Source: Massilia sp. 9I
Lineage (GTDB): Bacteria; Pseudomonadota; Gammaproteobacteria; Burkholderiales; Burkholderiaceae_D
Assembly (NCBI RefSeq): GCF_902506415.1
Contig: NZ_LR733275.1
Span: forward strand, 383,651-447,650
Direction: 5' to 3'
DNA: 64,000 nucleotides
In this document: positions 1-9,371 of the stretch, one piece after another
Layout of the letters: each line of letters begins with the position of its first letter
Position numbering within the stretch: the stretch's first letter is position 1
Made by a program: the position numbers and the translations under genes
The notes under the pieces: model-generated
What the model saw: only the letters and a program-made list of their open reading frames with translations
The model's database searches: none
Told to the model about the DNA's origin: nothing

Positions 1-65
1 TGAGCCAGCCGCTGCAGCAGGCCAAGCTGGCGACAGATGAAATCGTAGCGAAGAACATGCACTGA
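1..65 (+). CDS. C-terminal tail of an unidentified protein (partial)
   Basis: A reading frame open from the window edge ends at the TGA at 63-65. The visible 20 residues end in AKNMH and are mildly amphipathic. A strong hairpin terminator follows six bases later, which is what makes me believe this is the true end of a gene. The visible tail is too short to name a family. Confidence 0.5.
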   Translation, partial: SQPLQQAKLATDEIVAKNMH

Positions 66-70
66 AAATG

Positions 71-97
71 AAAAGGGCCCCGATGTGGGGCCCTTTT
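71..97 (+). terminator. Rho-independent terminator after the partial gene
   Basis: An 11-bp perfect stem (AAAAGGGCCCC paired with GGGGCCCTTTT, loop GATGT) lies six bases after the upstream stop codon. The stem begins with A and ends with T runs, so it could work in both directions and may also end transcription of the tRNA-Ser gene arriving from the other strand. Confidence 0.8.
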
Positions 98-105
98 CAT
101 TACTA

Positions 106-196
<91 letters not shown>

Positions 197-568
197 TGAA
201 TCGGTGTTGCGTGGTCGCCGTAAGCGAGGCCGAGAATACATCGGGTATTACAATACCAAACGCATCAGTACCACCTTGGGCGGCCTGACCCCGCTTCAAT
301 GCAGGGGCAAGCACGCTCAGGCTACATAAAACAGATGTCCAACTTTTGTGTGGCAGTTCACCTCCGCCGGGACGACGGATCGGCCGATAACAATGACGGC
401 CAAGCAAACACCCCTCACATTTATTGCACCGCCTTCAACACGTTGACATCCCTCAACGAGCCCCCCTTCCCTTGAACGTATATTTTTTTCTTGCGGGAAT
501 TTGCATTCCGCAAAGGAAGCCCTGCGTCGTCCGGCGCAAGGCCGCTCCGACGTGCCTGCGGGATCAGA
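197..568. other. Intergenic region without a recognisable gene
   Basis: These 372 bases separate the tRNA-Ser gene from the hybrid kinase. I see no frame with protein-like composition. There is a TTGACA hexamer at 443-448 and a TATATT at 479-484 followed by a T run, but their 30-base spacing rules them out as one sigma-70 promoter. The kinase promoter probably lies here but I cannot point to it. Confidence 0.5.
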
Positions 569-3451
569 ATGCCGAACTTCGAGCGCTCCAGTCTGAACCA
601 GAAGCTGACCATCATCTCGCTGCTCTCGACCGCGACCGCACTGATTTTCGTGTTCGGAGCCTTCGCGGTGACCTCGGTCACGAGCCACCGCAAGGAAGGG
701 GCGATGCAGCTGTCGACCTTTGCCCAAGTCATCGCGGCCAGCAGCGCCGATTACCTGCTGCTGCGTGACCGGCCGCGCGCGCGCAGCGCCCTCGGCGCAC
801 TCGCCGCCAAGAACGACATCGCCGGCGCCGTCCTGTACGACCGCAACGGCAAGCCCTTCGCCCAGTACGTGGCGCGCGCCGATGACGCCGCCCCCTCCCC
901 CGCGCCGGACAATCTCGACAGCATCGAGCCCGAGGCCCTGTCTGCCGCCAACCTCGAGGGACAGCGCCTGCTGTCGCGCCGCATGCGCCTGTACCAGCCG
1001 GTGATGACGGGCGACCTGCAGGTGGGCGTGGTGATGATCGAGACCGACCTGGTGGCGACCTGGATCGACATCCTGGCCGGCCTGGCCGTGATGGGCCTGG
1101 CCATGTGCGCCTCGCTCGTAGTGTCGGTGGCCATGGCCGGGCGCTTCAAGCGCAGCATCGCCGAGCCGGTGACGAAGCTGATCCTGGCCGCGCAGAAGGT
1201 TTCCAGCAGCCAGAACTACAGCCTGCGCATCGCCCACCAGCGCACCGACGAGCTGGGACAGCTGATCGACAGCTTCAACACCATGATGGCCCAGATCGAG
1301 GACCGCGGTGCGGCCCTGCTGCACCACCGCGACGAGCTGGAACGCCAGGTCGGCGTGCGCACCGAGCAGCTGGAAAAGGCGAAGAATGCCGCCGAAGCGG
1401 CGAGCCGCGCCAAGAGCGCTTTTCTCGCCACCATGAGCCACGAGATCCGCACCCCGATGAACGGCGTGCTCGGGATGACCGAGATGCTGCTCGCCACCGA
1501 TCTCACCGAGGCCCAGCGCAACTACACCACCCTGGTCAAGCGCTCCGGCGAGCACCTCCTGGTGATCATCAACGACATCCTCGATTTCTCCAAGATCGAG
1601 GCCGGCAAGCTCACCATCGAGTACATCAACTTCAATCTGTGGGACCTGCTGGACGACATCCACAACGTCTACACCCCGCAGGCGGCCAGCAAGGGCATCG
1701 GCTTCGACTTCGACATCGCCAACGACATTCCGGTGGCGATCTGCGGCGACCCGAACCGGCTGCGCCAGATCATGGCCAACCTGCTCGGCAACGCCATCAA
1801 GTTCACCGAGCAGGGCCGCATCCTGGCGCGCGTGCGCGTGGCCGGCGAGGACACCCAGTCGGTGATGCTGCGCTTCGAAGTGCACGACACCGGCATCGGC
1901 ATCTCGCGCGAAGCGCGGGCGCGCCTGTTCGAAGCCTTCTCGCAGGCCGACGACTCCACCACCCGGCGCTACGGCGGCACCGGCCTGGGGCTGGCGATCT
2001 CGAAGCAGCTGGTGGAACTGATGGGCGGCGCCATCGGCGTCGACAACGCGCCCAAGCAGGGCTCGATCTTCTGGTTCAGCGTCAGCTTCGACAAGCGCCG
2101 CGTGGATCCCGATGCGCCCGACGCGCCCGGCCGCCGCCAGCACCCGCTCGAAGGCCTGCGCGTGCTGGTGGTCGACGAGCAGGAAGAAAGCCGCGAAGAC
2201 CTGGCCCAGCAGCTGCAGGCCTGGCACGCCAAGGCCGACACCGCGGCCAGCGCGGCCGCCGGCTACGAGAACCTGTTGAGCGCGGCCCGTGCCGGCCGTC
2301 CCTACGACGCGGCGGTGCTGGACATGGAACTGACCCATACCAGCGGCCTGGCGCTGGCGGCCTCGATCAAGGCCGATGCCGGCGCACGCGCCACCCACCT
2401 GGTGCTGGTCAGCCCCGAGCGGCTGGCGGCCGACCCGGTGCAGCGCCGCACCGCGGGCGTCGCCTACCAGCTGATCAAGCCGGCCCGTGCGGCCGATCTC
2501 TACGCCTGCCTGTCGGCCTGCGCGGCGCGCCTGCATGCGCCTGCCGCCGCGCCCAGTGCGCCGAACGCAACTGCGCCCGTCAAGATGGATGCACCGTCGG
2601 CGCCGGCCAATGCCGCGGATGCGGCCCGTCCGGCCCCGCGCGCACGCGCCCGCCGCGTGCTGCTGGCCGAGGACAACCCCGTCAACGTCGAAGTGGCCAA
2701 GGCCATGCTGGAAAGCCTGGGCATCGAGGCGACCTGCGCGCGCAACGGCCAGGAAGCCATGCAGGCGGTGCGCTCGGGCAGCTTCGATGCGGTGCTGATG
2801 GATTGCCAGATGCCGGTGATGGACGGCTTTGCCGCCACCGCGGCGATCCGCCGCCACGAACGCGAAGCGGGCCGCGCGCGCACGCTGCCGGTAATCGCGA
2901 TCACGGCCAATGCGCTGCAGGGCGACCGCGAAGCCTGCCTTGCCGCCGGCATGGACGACTACCTGTCCAAGCCCTTCACCCAGCAGCAGCTGGCAGCCGT
3001 CATCGGACGCTGGGTCGGGGTGCCGCTGGCGGCCAGTGCGCACCACCTCGACACGCCGCCGCGCCTGCCGCCGGAAACGGTCGAGGTGATCCAGCGTGAG
3101 GCCGTCAACCGAGTCGCGCTCGACAACATCCGGGCGCTGAGCCGCGACGGCGGCGATGCGCTGGTGCAGAAGGTCATCAATGCCTACGTCGGCGATACCC
3201 CGCGCCACCTGGCCACGCTGCGCGAAGCGGTCGACGGCATGGACCCGGGCAGCGTGCGCCGCGTCGCCCACAGCCTGAAGTCGGCCAGCGCCAACATCGG
3301 CGCGGCGCGGCTGGCGACGCTGTGCAAGGAACTCGAACAACTGGGACGCGCCGATACCGTCGCGGGCGCCGACCGCATCCTCACCGACATGGAGCACGAA
3401 TTCCAGACGGTGCGCCATTCGCTGCATGCCATGCTTGAAAAGGAAACCTGA
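569..3451 (+). CDS. Membrane-bound hybrid sensor histidine kinase (HAMP-HisKA-HATPase-REC-REC-Hpt)
   Basis: This 960-residue protein carries a complete phosphorelay. Order: a transmembrane segment (about 12-36), a periplasmic sensor of about 125 residues resembling CHASE8, a second membrane segment (about 165-190), HAMP, a coiled linker, HisKA with the H-box SHEIRTP (His291), HATPase with N box NLLGNAIKF and G boxes DTGIGIS and GTGLGLAI, a first receiver (Asp585), a second canonical receiver (AEDNPVN, Asp745 in LMDCQMP, lysine in SKPF) and a C-terminal Hpt domain with AHSLKS (His901). The first receiver is divergent: VVDEQEE replaces the usual DDN, but the phosphoacceptor Asp and the KP motif remain. 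The layout is BarA-like. I start at the ATG before PNFERS because upstream codons do not look like protein and membrane topology begins right after. It ends one base before the next start codon, so its phosphate probably goes to that c-di-GMP regulator (inference). Confidence 0.93.
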   Translation: MPNFERSSLNQKLTIISLLSTATALIFVFGAFAVTSVTSHRKEGAMQLSTFAQVIAASSADYLLLRDRPRARSALGALAAKNDIAGAVLYDRNGKPFAQYVARADDAAPSPAPDNLDSIEPEALSAANLEGQRLLSRRMRLYQPVMTGDLQVGVVMIETDLVATWIDILAGLAVMGLAMCASLVVSVAMAGRFKRSIAEPVTKLILAAQKVSSSQNYSLRIAHQRTDELGQLIDSFNTMMAQIEDRGAALLHHRDELERQVGVRTEQLEKAKNAAEAASRAKSAFLATMSHEIRTPMNGVLGMTEMLLATDLTEAQRNYTTLVKRSGEHLLVIINDILDFSKIEAGKLTIEYINFNLWDLLDDIHNVYTPQAASKGIGFDFDIANDIPVAICGDPNRLRQIMANLLGNAIKFTEQGRILARVRVAGEDTQSVMLRFEVHDTGIGISREARARLFEAFSQADDSTTRRYGGTGLGLAISKQLVELMGGAIGVDNAPKQGSIFWFSVSFDKRRVDPDAPDAPGRRQHPLEGLRVLVVDEQEESREDLAQQLQAWHAKADTAASAAAGYENLLSAARAGRPYDAAVLDMELTHTSGLALAASIKADAGARATHLVLVSPERLAADPVQRRTAGVAYQLIKPARAADLYACLSACAARLHAPAAAPSAPNATAPVKMDAPSAPANAADAARPAPRARARRVLLAEDNPVNVEVAKAMLESLGIEATCARNGQEAMQAVRSGSFDAVLMDCQMPVMDGFAATAAIRRHEREAGRARTLPVIAITANALQGDREACLAAGMDDYLSKPFTQQQLAAVIGRWVGVPLAASAHHLDTPPRLPPETVEVIQREAVNRVALDNIRALSRDGGDALVQKVINAYVGDTPRHLATLREAVDGMDPGSVRRVAHSLKSASANIGAARLATLCKELEQLGRADTVAGADRILTDMEHEFQTVRHSLHAMLEKET

Positions 3452-3452
3452 G

Positions 3453-5588
3453 ATGCCCTCCTCTCTTCCGAAGCGCGGAACGGTCCTGGTCGCCGACGAC
3501 GACCCGGTGATGCGCATGCTGATGCTCGAGATGCTGGCCCAGGTCGGGCTGGACGCGATCGAGGCGGCCGATGGCGCTCTAGCGGTCGAACTGGCGCGCT
3601 CGCACGCGCCCGACCTGATCCTGATGGACGTCGAGATGCCCCGCATGGACGGCTTCGCCGCCTGCGAGGCGATCCGCGCGGGTGAAAGCGACGGCACCAG
3701 CGTGCCGATCGTGATGGTCACCGGCGGCGACGACCTGGAAGCGGTGACGCGCGCCTACGAAGCCGGCGCCACCGACTTCGTGTCCAAGCCGATCAACTGG
3801 CCGATCCTCGGCCACCGCGTGCTGTACGTGCTGCGCGCCAGCGACGCCATCGCGCGCCTGCGCGTCGCCGACGCCCAGAATCGCGCGGTGCTGGCGGCGA
3901 TTCCCGACACCTTCTTCCGGCTCGACCGCGACGGTTTCTACCTCGATTACGAGCCGGGCCACGAGCGTCCTGGGCGCGGGCGTGTCATGCCGCAGCCGCA
4001 GGCCTGCATCGGCAAGCACATTACCGACGTACTGCCGCCCGAGACCGCGGCGCGCGTGCTGGAGCAGATGCGCACCGTGCTCGCCACCCAGCAGGTACGC
4101 TCGGTCGAATACGACCTGGAACACTGTGGCGAAGTCCAGCACTTCGAGGCGCGACTGGTCGCTACCAGTCCCTCGCAGGTGCTCGGCCTGGTGCGCGACA
4201 TCAGCGAACGCAAGCGCGCCGAGGAACAGATCCGGCGCCTGGCCTACTGCGACAGCCTGACCGGCATCCCGAACCGCCAGGCCTTCCTCGAGACCCTGGA
4301 GCGCGAGCTGCAGCGCTCGAAAATGGGCAACAAGAAGTTCGCGGTGCTGTTCATGGACCTCGACGCCTTCAAGCGCATCAACGACACGCTCGGCCACAAT
4401 GCCGGCGACGCCCTGCTGAAGATGGTGTCGGAACGTCTGCGCGAAACCACGCGGCCGAGCGACCTGGTCTCGCGCGGTGACGGTTCCGCCGGCAAGGCCG
4501 ACCACACCACCAACCTGGCGCGCCTGGGCGGCGACGAATTCACCATCCTGATCCCCGACCTGGAGCGGGTCGAACACGCGCTCAACGTCGCGACCCGGGT
4601 CAAGGAAGCGATGCGCCGCCCCTTCCTCATCGAGGGCAACGAAATTTTCGTGACCGCCAGCATCGGCATTTCGCTGTTCCCGGAAGACGGCGACGACTGC
4701 GGCTCGCTGCTGAAATTCGCCGACACCGCGATGTACCACGCCAAGAACTGCGGCAAGAACAACGCGAAGCTCTACAGCTCCTCGCTGACGATGCAGATCA
4801 TGAGCCATGTGAAGCTCGAGGTCGGGCTGCGCAAGGCGCTGCAGAACGATGAGCTCTACCTGGTCTACCAGCCGCAGCGCGACGTGCGCACGTCCGAGAT
4901 CGTCGGGGTCGAAGCGCTGGTGCGCTGGCGCCACCCGGAGCGCGGCCTGGTGCCGCCGACCGAGTTCATCCCGCTGGCCGAGGAGACCGGCCTGATCGTC
5001 CCGATCGGCGAATGGGTGCTGCGCACCGCCTGCCGCCAGGCCAGGGTCTGGCAGCGCCACGCCCAGCGCACGCTGCGCATGGCGGTCAACCTGTCGGCCA
5101 AGCAGTTCAAGGACGAGAACCTGTCGCAGATGGTGCACTCGGCCCTGTTGGATGCCGGCCTGGAGCCGCGCCTGCTGGAACTGGAACTGACCGAGGGCAC
5201 CCTGATGGACGACGCGCTGGCCACGCTGGCCACGCTGGAACAGCTGCGCGGGATCGGCGTATTCCTGTCGATCGACGACTTCGGAACCGGCTACTCGTCG
5301 ATGAACTATCTAAAACGTTTCGACGTGCGCGCGCTGAAGATCGACCGCAGCTTCATCAACGGCCTGCCGCAGGACTCCGAAAACGCCGCCATCACCCGCG
5401 CCATCATCGCGATGGCGCACGGGCTCAAGATGGTGGTGGTGGCGGAAGGTGTGGAGACCGGCGAACAGCTGCTGCTGCTCGAGCAGTATGGCTGCGATAT
5501 GGTGCAGGGCTACTTCCTGGGGCATCCGTCGAGCGCTGAAGCGATTACGGGGATGCTGCAGGCGCCCATGCTGTTACCGGCCAAGTAG
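3453..5588 (+). CDS. Response regulator with REC-PAS-GGDEF-EAL (c-di-GMP turnover)
   Basis: This 711-residue cytosolic protein has a receiver (about 8-125, ADDDP acidic cluster, Asp59 in LMDVEMP, SKP lysine), a PAS-like domain (about 140-250), a GGDEF domain with an intact GGDEF at 359-363, and an EAL domain with EAL at 487-489, the NLSAKQF, ELTEGTL and DDFGTGYS motifs (Asp608-Asp609) and VAEGVET. Both catalytic signatures look intact, so it could make and break c-di-GMP. I see no RxxD inhibitory site upstream of GGDEF; instead there is an insertion ([13 protein letters not shown]) before ARLGGDEF. The ATG directly follows the kinase stop codon with one base between, implying translational coupling and cognate pairing. 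Its TAG stop is part of a REP-like repeat. Confidence 0.94.
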   Translation: MPSSLPKRGTVLVADDDPVMRMLMLEMLAQVGLDAIEAADGALAVELARSHAPDLILMDVEMPRMDGFAACEAIRAGESDGTSVPIVMVTGGDDLEAVTRAYEAGATDFVSKPINWPILGHRVLYVLRASDAIARLRVADAQNRAVLAAIPDTFFRLDRDGFYLDYEPGHERPGRGRVMPQPQACIGKHITDVLPPETAARVLEQMRTVLATQQVRSVEYDLEHCGEVQHFEARLVATSPSQVLGLVRDISERKRAEEQIRRLAYCDSLTGIPNRQAFLETLERELQRSKMGNKKFAVLFMDLDAFKRINDTLGHNAGDALLKMVSERLRETTRPSDLVSRGDGSAGKADHTTNLARLGGDEFTILIPDLERVEHALNVATRVKEAMRRPFLIEGNEIFVTASIGISLFPEDGDDCGSLLKFADTAMYHAKNCGKNNAKLYSSSLTMQIMSHVKLEVGLRKALQNDELYLVYQPQRDVRTSEIVGVEALVRWRHPERGLVPPTEFIPLAEETGLIVPIGEWVLRTACRQARVWQRHAQRTLRMAVNLSAKQFKDENLSQMVHSALLDAGLEPRLLELELTEGTLMDDALATLATLEQLRGIGVFLSIDDFGTGYSSMNYLKRFDVRALKIDRSFINGLPQDSENAAITRAIIAMAHGLKMVVVAEGVETGEQLLLLEQYGCDMVQGYFLGHPSSAEAITGMLQAPMLLPAK

Positions 5589-5718
5589 GGTGGGCGGGGC
5601 AATTTCGGGCAATGCCCGGAATTGCAAACGCCCACGCGGTGATAGTTGAGGTATGAACAGCTGCGCGGGCAGCGTCACCGTGATTTGAACGCGTGGGCGG
5701 CAAAGCCGCCCACCCTAC
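5585..5718. repeat. Nested REP-like inverted repeats between convergent genes
   Basis: A 13-bp sequence, GTAGGGTGGGCGG at 5585-5597, returns perfectly inverted at 5706-5718. Inside lie a second inverted pair (CGCCCACGCG at 5629-5638 and CGCGTGGGCG at 5691-5700), a compact hairpin GTGGGCGGC-AAA-GCCGCCCAC at 5693-5713, and another imperfect hairpin at 5600-5624. The TAG codons at the outer ends are the stop codons of the response regulator and of the penicillin acylase. This looks like a pair of REP elements in opposite orientation (BIME-like). There is no T run, so if it ends transcription it does so by structure alone. Confidence 0.75.
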
Positions 5719-8114
5719 GGGACGAAACGCAAGGTGTACTTCGCCGGCCCCGGCAACAGCGGCACCGGCTGCGCCTTTACCCACTCCGCGTGCCCCGACA
5801 GGAAGAATGGCGACAGCGGATGCCCGCTCTGCCCGCCCGGCATGTTGTACAGCCCCTCCTCCTCGCGCCCCGGCGCCACCGTCAGCCGCTCGGACTGGCC
5901 GAACTTCGGTCCCGCCACGCGCGGCATGTTGGAGTCGCCCGGCAGCTGGTCGCTTGGTGCGCCCAGCACCGGTTTCAAAGCCGGCACCGCGATGCTGATC
6001 GGATGCGCGATCGCGGCGGTATTGCGCTGGCCCCAGGTGGCTTTCGCCAGCGGCAAGCCATCCTTGGTCAGGTCGGCGATCACGCGATCGACCGCCGCCA
6101 GTTCCACCGCGCGCCAGTCGGCATAGCCCGGCGGCAGCCAGTCGGCGGGACGGGTGTCGAGCAGGCGCGCGACCACGTCGGGCCAGCGGCTGGTCGCGGT
6201 GGCGAGGGTGGTCTTCGGCTCGATCTCGTCCAGCGCCTTGTTGGCGCGCCCGAACAGCAATTCGTTCAGCGCCCACATGTAGTTGCGCGCCAGCCGGTAG
6301 CCGACCGAATCGACGCTGGCATGGCCGGTCCAGCTTTTCTCCAGCAGCTGGCGGAACTCGGCGCGCTGCGGCTGGCCGGCCAACGCCTTGGCGTCCAGCG
6401 CCGCCAGCGCATGTTCGCGCCAGCGCGTCATGAACAGCGCGCGGTCGTCCTGCGCGACGTCGAAGACCTGGCGCACGTTGAGCTTGGAGCCGAGCGCCTG
6501 CAGGCCTTCGGCCAGTTGGCGGTTGCGCGCGCCCAGGTCGAAGCCGCCGTCGCCGATCAGGGCCGCGCCCTCGCCCATCAGCTGGCGGCTGTTGGCGGTG
6601 GTGATCTGGCCGCCGGCGGGATTCACGATGCGCGGATAGCGTTCGGCCGGCAGCAGCGAACTCCAGGTCGGCGTGCCCTCTTCCAGTGGGAAGGTGGTAA
6701 GCAGGGACGGCGTGGCGCGCCGCGGCAGCAGGCCGCCGATGGTCCAGCCGATGTTGCCATGGACGTCGCCCGCCACGAAATTCTGGGCCGGGATGCCGTC
6801 GATGGCGGCGATCGCCAGCGCTTCGTCGACGCTTGCCGCGTTTTCCAGCTTCAGGTGATTGACGTTGATGGCCTGCGGGTCGTGGGCGATCCAGTGCACC
6901 GCGTACTGGCGTCCGAAAGCTTCGCGGATCGGGCCGAGCGAGGTCTCGCGCACCACGAAGCGCTCCGCTTCGGCGCCTTTCACCGCGATCAGTTCGACGT
7001 GGCTGGCCGGGGTCTCCCAGCCCTTCGGCGTGCGTACCTGACCCGGGTGCGCCGGGTCGGCGCCGAGAGCCACCAGGTCGACCAGGTCGGCGTAGCTGTT
7101 GGTGAAGGCCCAGGCCACCTGGCCGTTGCTGCCGACGATGATGGTCGGCGGTGCGCCGGGCAGGCTGACGCCGGCCAGGCGCCGTTGTCCGCCCTTCGGA
7201 TCGGGGAAGCGCAGCGCCAGGCGGTACCAGATGTTCGGGAGCTGCAGGCCCAGGTGCATGTCGTCCGAGACGATGGCGGCGCCATTGGTGCTGCGGCTGC
7301 CGGCGACGGCGTAGTTGTTGCTGCCGACCGAATCGACGAACGCGGCGCCGGCCAGCTGCGCCGGCTTGTCAGGCGCGGCGCCCCACCATGCAGGCGCCTT
7401 GGCCGGAAGCGACGCCTCGACCGGGTTTGCTTTGGCCGCGCCGCCGTCGAGCGTGGCGTCCCAGCTGCTCGCCTCGGGCAGCAGGAAGGCCAGTTGCTCG
7501 GCGTCGCTGTGCGCGCGCAGCCAGCCGCGCGCCAGCTCGCGCGGCTCCTGGTTGTTCTGCAGGTCGATGTACATGGCCCAGATCACCAGCAACGAATCGG
7601 CGGCGGTCCAGGGACGCGCCTCGGTGCCGGTCAGCGTGTATTCGAAGGGCTTGCTGCGCAGCGCCCGCAGGCCGTCGTTGACGCCGGCCACATAGCGCTC
7701 CAGCATGGCGCGCTCCGGGCCGGGAATGCGCGCCAAGGCGTCCTGCGCGCGGGCGCGGAAACGGTGCAGGCGGCGCGAACGGTCGAGCGGCAGCGCGCGC
7801 GGCCCGAACAGCTCGGCCAGCTCGCCGGCGGCCGTGCGGCGCAGCAGGTCCATCTGGAAAAAGCGTTCCTGGGCGTGCACGAAGCCGGTGGCATAGGCCA
7901 CGTCGGCGCGGCTGGCGCCACTGATCAAGGGAACGCCGCTGGCGTCGCGCGCCACGGTCACCTCGCCATGCAGGCCTTGCACCTTGCGCTCGCCATCGAG
8001 CTGCGCCAGGCTGCCCCGCAGGTAGAACCAGCCGGCGGCCAGCGCCAGCAAGACGAGCACCACCAGTCCGGCTACCCCGCGCAGGGTCCAGGTCTTCCAA
8101 CGACGCTGTCGCAT
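5715..8114 (-). CDS. Penicillin acylase family protein (Ntn hydrolase, S45)
   Basis: 799 residues with an N-terminal membrane anchor or signal (about 11-32) after basic RQRRWK. The domain order is that of the S45 family: an alpha chain starting with a GLHGEVTVARDASGVP-type strand and the FVHAQERFFQMDLLRR helix, then the autocatalytic junction VGSNNYAVAG with the predicted N-terminal nucleophile Ser265, and a beta chain continuing with SDDMHLGL. Family members are exported and self-cleave into two chains. Substrates include penicillins, acyl-homoserine lactones and other amides; nothing here decides between them, so quorum-signal acylase is possible but unproven. It stands alone, convergent with the c-di-GMP regulator, and its TAG stop lies in the shared REP-like repeat. 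Confidence 0.92.
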   Translation of the reverse strand: MRQRRWKTWTLRGVAGLVVLVLLALAAGWFYLRGSLAQLDGERKVQGLHGEVTVARDASGVPLISGASRADVAYATGFVHAQERFFQMDLLRRTAAGELAELFGPRALPLDRSRRLHRFRARAQDALARIPGPERAMLERYVAGVNDGLRALRSKPFEYTLTGTEARPWTAADSLLVIWAMYIDLQNNQEPRELARGWLRAHSDAEQLAFLLPEASSWDATLDGGAAKANPVEASLPAKAPAWWGAAPDKPAQLAGAAFVDSVGSNNYAVAGSRSTNGAAIVSDDMHLGLQLPNIWYRLALRFPDPKGGQRRLAGVSLPGAPPTIIVGSNGQVAWAFTNSYADLVDLVALGADPAHPGQVRTPKGWETPASHVELIAVKGAEAERFVVRETSLGPIREAFGRQYAVHWIAHDPQAINVNHLKLENAASVDEALAIAAIDGIPAQNFVAGDVHGNIGWTIGGLLPRRATPSLLTTFPLEEGTPTWSSLLPAERYPRIVNPAGGQITTANSRQLMGEGAALIGDGGFDLGARNRQLAEGLQALGSKLNVRQVFDVAQDDRALFMTRWREHALAALDAKALAGQPQRAEFRQLLEKSWTGHASVDSVGYRLARNYMWALNELLFGRANKALDEIEPKTTLATATSRWPDVVARLLDTRPADWLPPGYADWRAVELAAVDRVIADLTKDGLPLAKATWGQRNTAAIAHPISIAVPALKPVLGAPSDQLPGDSNMPRVAGPKFGQSERLTVAPGREEEGLYNMPGGQSGHPLSPFFLSGHAEWVKAQPVPLLPGPAKYTLRFVP

Positions 8115-8302
8115 CTTGTATCTCCCCCGATATTTTTTTTAGGGGCGTATCTTGCCAGAAAACAGAGTTTCTCGGCGAACCGATGTTGTCCGCTGGGCAG
8201 GAACGGCCGGGGTCAGGCACGATTGATTTACGCGCTACCTATCCCCACTTGCAGTTCTATACTGTAACCAGGGCGCCAGGACGGCGGGCAAAGGAGCAGA
8301 TC

Positions 8303-8593
8303 ATGCAAATGGCTAAATCAGCGAGTAAATTAGCGGTGGTGGGAATGACCCTGGCGCTGGCGGCATGCAGTACGCCGCAGCAGCGCGCCGAACGCGCACA
8401 GGCGGAGATGGCGGACCTGATGACCATCTACGGTCCGGCATGTTCGCGTCTCGGCTATGCGCCGAACAGCGACCAGTGGCGCCAATGCGTGCTGCAGCTC
8501 AGTACGCGCGAGGAACTGCGCCAGGTTCCGTCGTACTACGGCGGCTATGGTTCGCGCTACTGGCGTGGGGGTTACTGGGGACCGTACTGGTAA
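8303..8593 (+). CDS. Small outer-membrane lipoprotein, tyrosine/glycine-rich tail
   Basis: 96 residues. The start is fixed by AAGGAGCAG seven bases upstream. A short basic N-terminus and hydrophobic run lead to the lipobox LAAC, with Cys22 the predicted lipidation site. The mature part has a charged helix (TPQQRAERAQAEMADL), two further cysteines that could form a disulfide, and a tail rich in Tyr, Gly, Trp and Arg (YYGGYGSRYWRGGYWGPYW-like). I do not recognise a named family; similar small lipoproteins are common in Burkholderiales. A TATACT -10-like hexamer lies at 8258-8263. The last 95 bases overlap the 3' end of the convergent deacetylase gene. Confidence 0.8.
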   Translation: MQMAKSASKLAVVGMTLALAACSTPQQRAERAQAEMADLMTIYGPACSRLGYAPNSDQWRQCVLQLSTREELRQVPSYYGGYGSRYWRGGYWGPYW

Positions 8594-9371
8594 GCAGCTG
8601 TTGGGCGAACGCGGCCTTGGTCAGGGCCGTGCGCGCCGTTAGCAGCCGCTCGACCGTGGCCTGCGCATGGCGCAGCAGCCGCGGATGGCGCACGTCCGGC
8701 GGGTGCAGCCCGAGCCTGATGAGCGGATGGCGCGCGAGCAGCAGCGCCAGCACATCCGCCAGCAGCGGCGAGGCGAGCCTCCCGCTGCGGTTGCGCGCTG
8801 CGTAGACCAGCGACGGCGACCACACCATGTCGCCTCGGGCACCGCCGGCGCCACCCAGCAGGTGGAAGTGCCGGAAGCTCGTGGTGTAGTCGAAATCGAA
8901 GGCGCGCAGCGCCTGCCAGCTTCCCTCTCCCATCAGCCAGGCCGGCGGCACGAAGCCGCGCACCGGCCAGCCGCGTTCGGCGAACCAGTCGAGGCCGCGC
9001 CGGATGCGGCGCGCCGCCTCGTCAGCCGGCAGGGCCGCGAATTCGCCCTCGTGGCTGTAGGTGCCGCGCAGGAAGCGTTCGCTCAGGCTGGGGCCGCGCG
9101 GGGCCGTGTCGAGGTGGGTGAAACCGTGCAGCGCCAGTTCGTCGCCGCGCGCCAGCGCATTGTCCAGCCCCTTCTGCATGCGCGCCGCATCGCCGCCGCC
9201 CCGGTGGTACTGGGGCACCACCAGCCAGGTCAGGGGAATGTCGGCCACCTCGCGCATCGCTTGCGCAAGGCGCGCGCATTCGTCCCAGGTGGCCGGCGCC
9301 ACGTCGTGGATCGACACGCACAGGGCCGGGACGGCGTCCGCGCCGTCGCCCTTGCGGTCAGTCGGAAACAC
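8499..9371 (-). CDS. DUF2334-type polysaccharide deacetylase
   Basis: 290 residues. The N-terminal VSIHDVAPATW strand carries the His-Asp pair of the NodB-like fold, and LALHGFTHLD supplies the second metal-binding region. The RGFVPPAWLM segment matches the conserved downstream loop, so catalytic features look intact. The family hydrolyses N- or O-acetyl groups on glycans; the substrate is unknown. It begins with a GTG that overlaps the end of the glycosyltransferase gene by 14 bases, which indicates an operon and translational coupling. The C-terminal 30 residues are low-complexity and run 95 bases into the convergent lipoprotein gene; the real end is fixed by the stop codon but that tail may be dispensable. 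Confidence 0.85.
   Translation of the reverse strand: MFPTDRKGDGADAVPALCVSIHDVAPATWDECARLAQAMREVADIPLTWLVVPQYHRGGGDAARMQKGLDNALARGDELALHGFTHLDTAPRGPSLSERFLRGTYSHEGEFAALPADEAARRIRRGLDWFAERGWPVRGFVPPAWLMGEGSWQALRAFDFDYTTSFRHFHLLGGAGGARGDMVWSPSLVYAARNRSGRLASPLLADVLALLLARHPLIRLGLHPPDVRHPRLLRHAQATVERLLTARTALTKAAFAQQLLTSTVPSNPHASSANHSRRSTTEPGAVPRAY

Noticed and set aside
443-484. Promoter TTGACA ... TATATT before the hybrid kinase
   Set aside because: The 30-base spacing is far from the 16-18 needed.
317-3721. Open minus-strand frame of more than 1100 codons opposite the hybrid kinase
   Set aside because: Its translation is His/Arg/Gly/Ala-biased without domains and mirrors the intact kinase on the other strand; long shadow frames are normal at this GC content.
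5646-8267. Plus-strand open frame of about 870 codons opposite the penicillin acylase
   Set aside because: Composition without domains; the minus strand has the intact enzyme with its catalytic serine.
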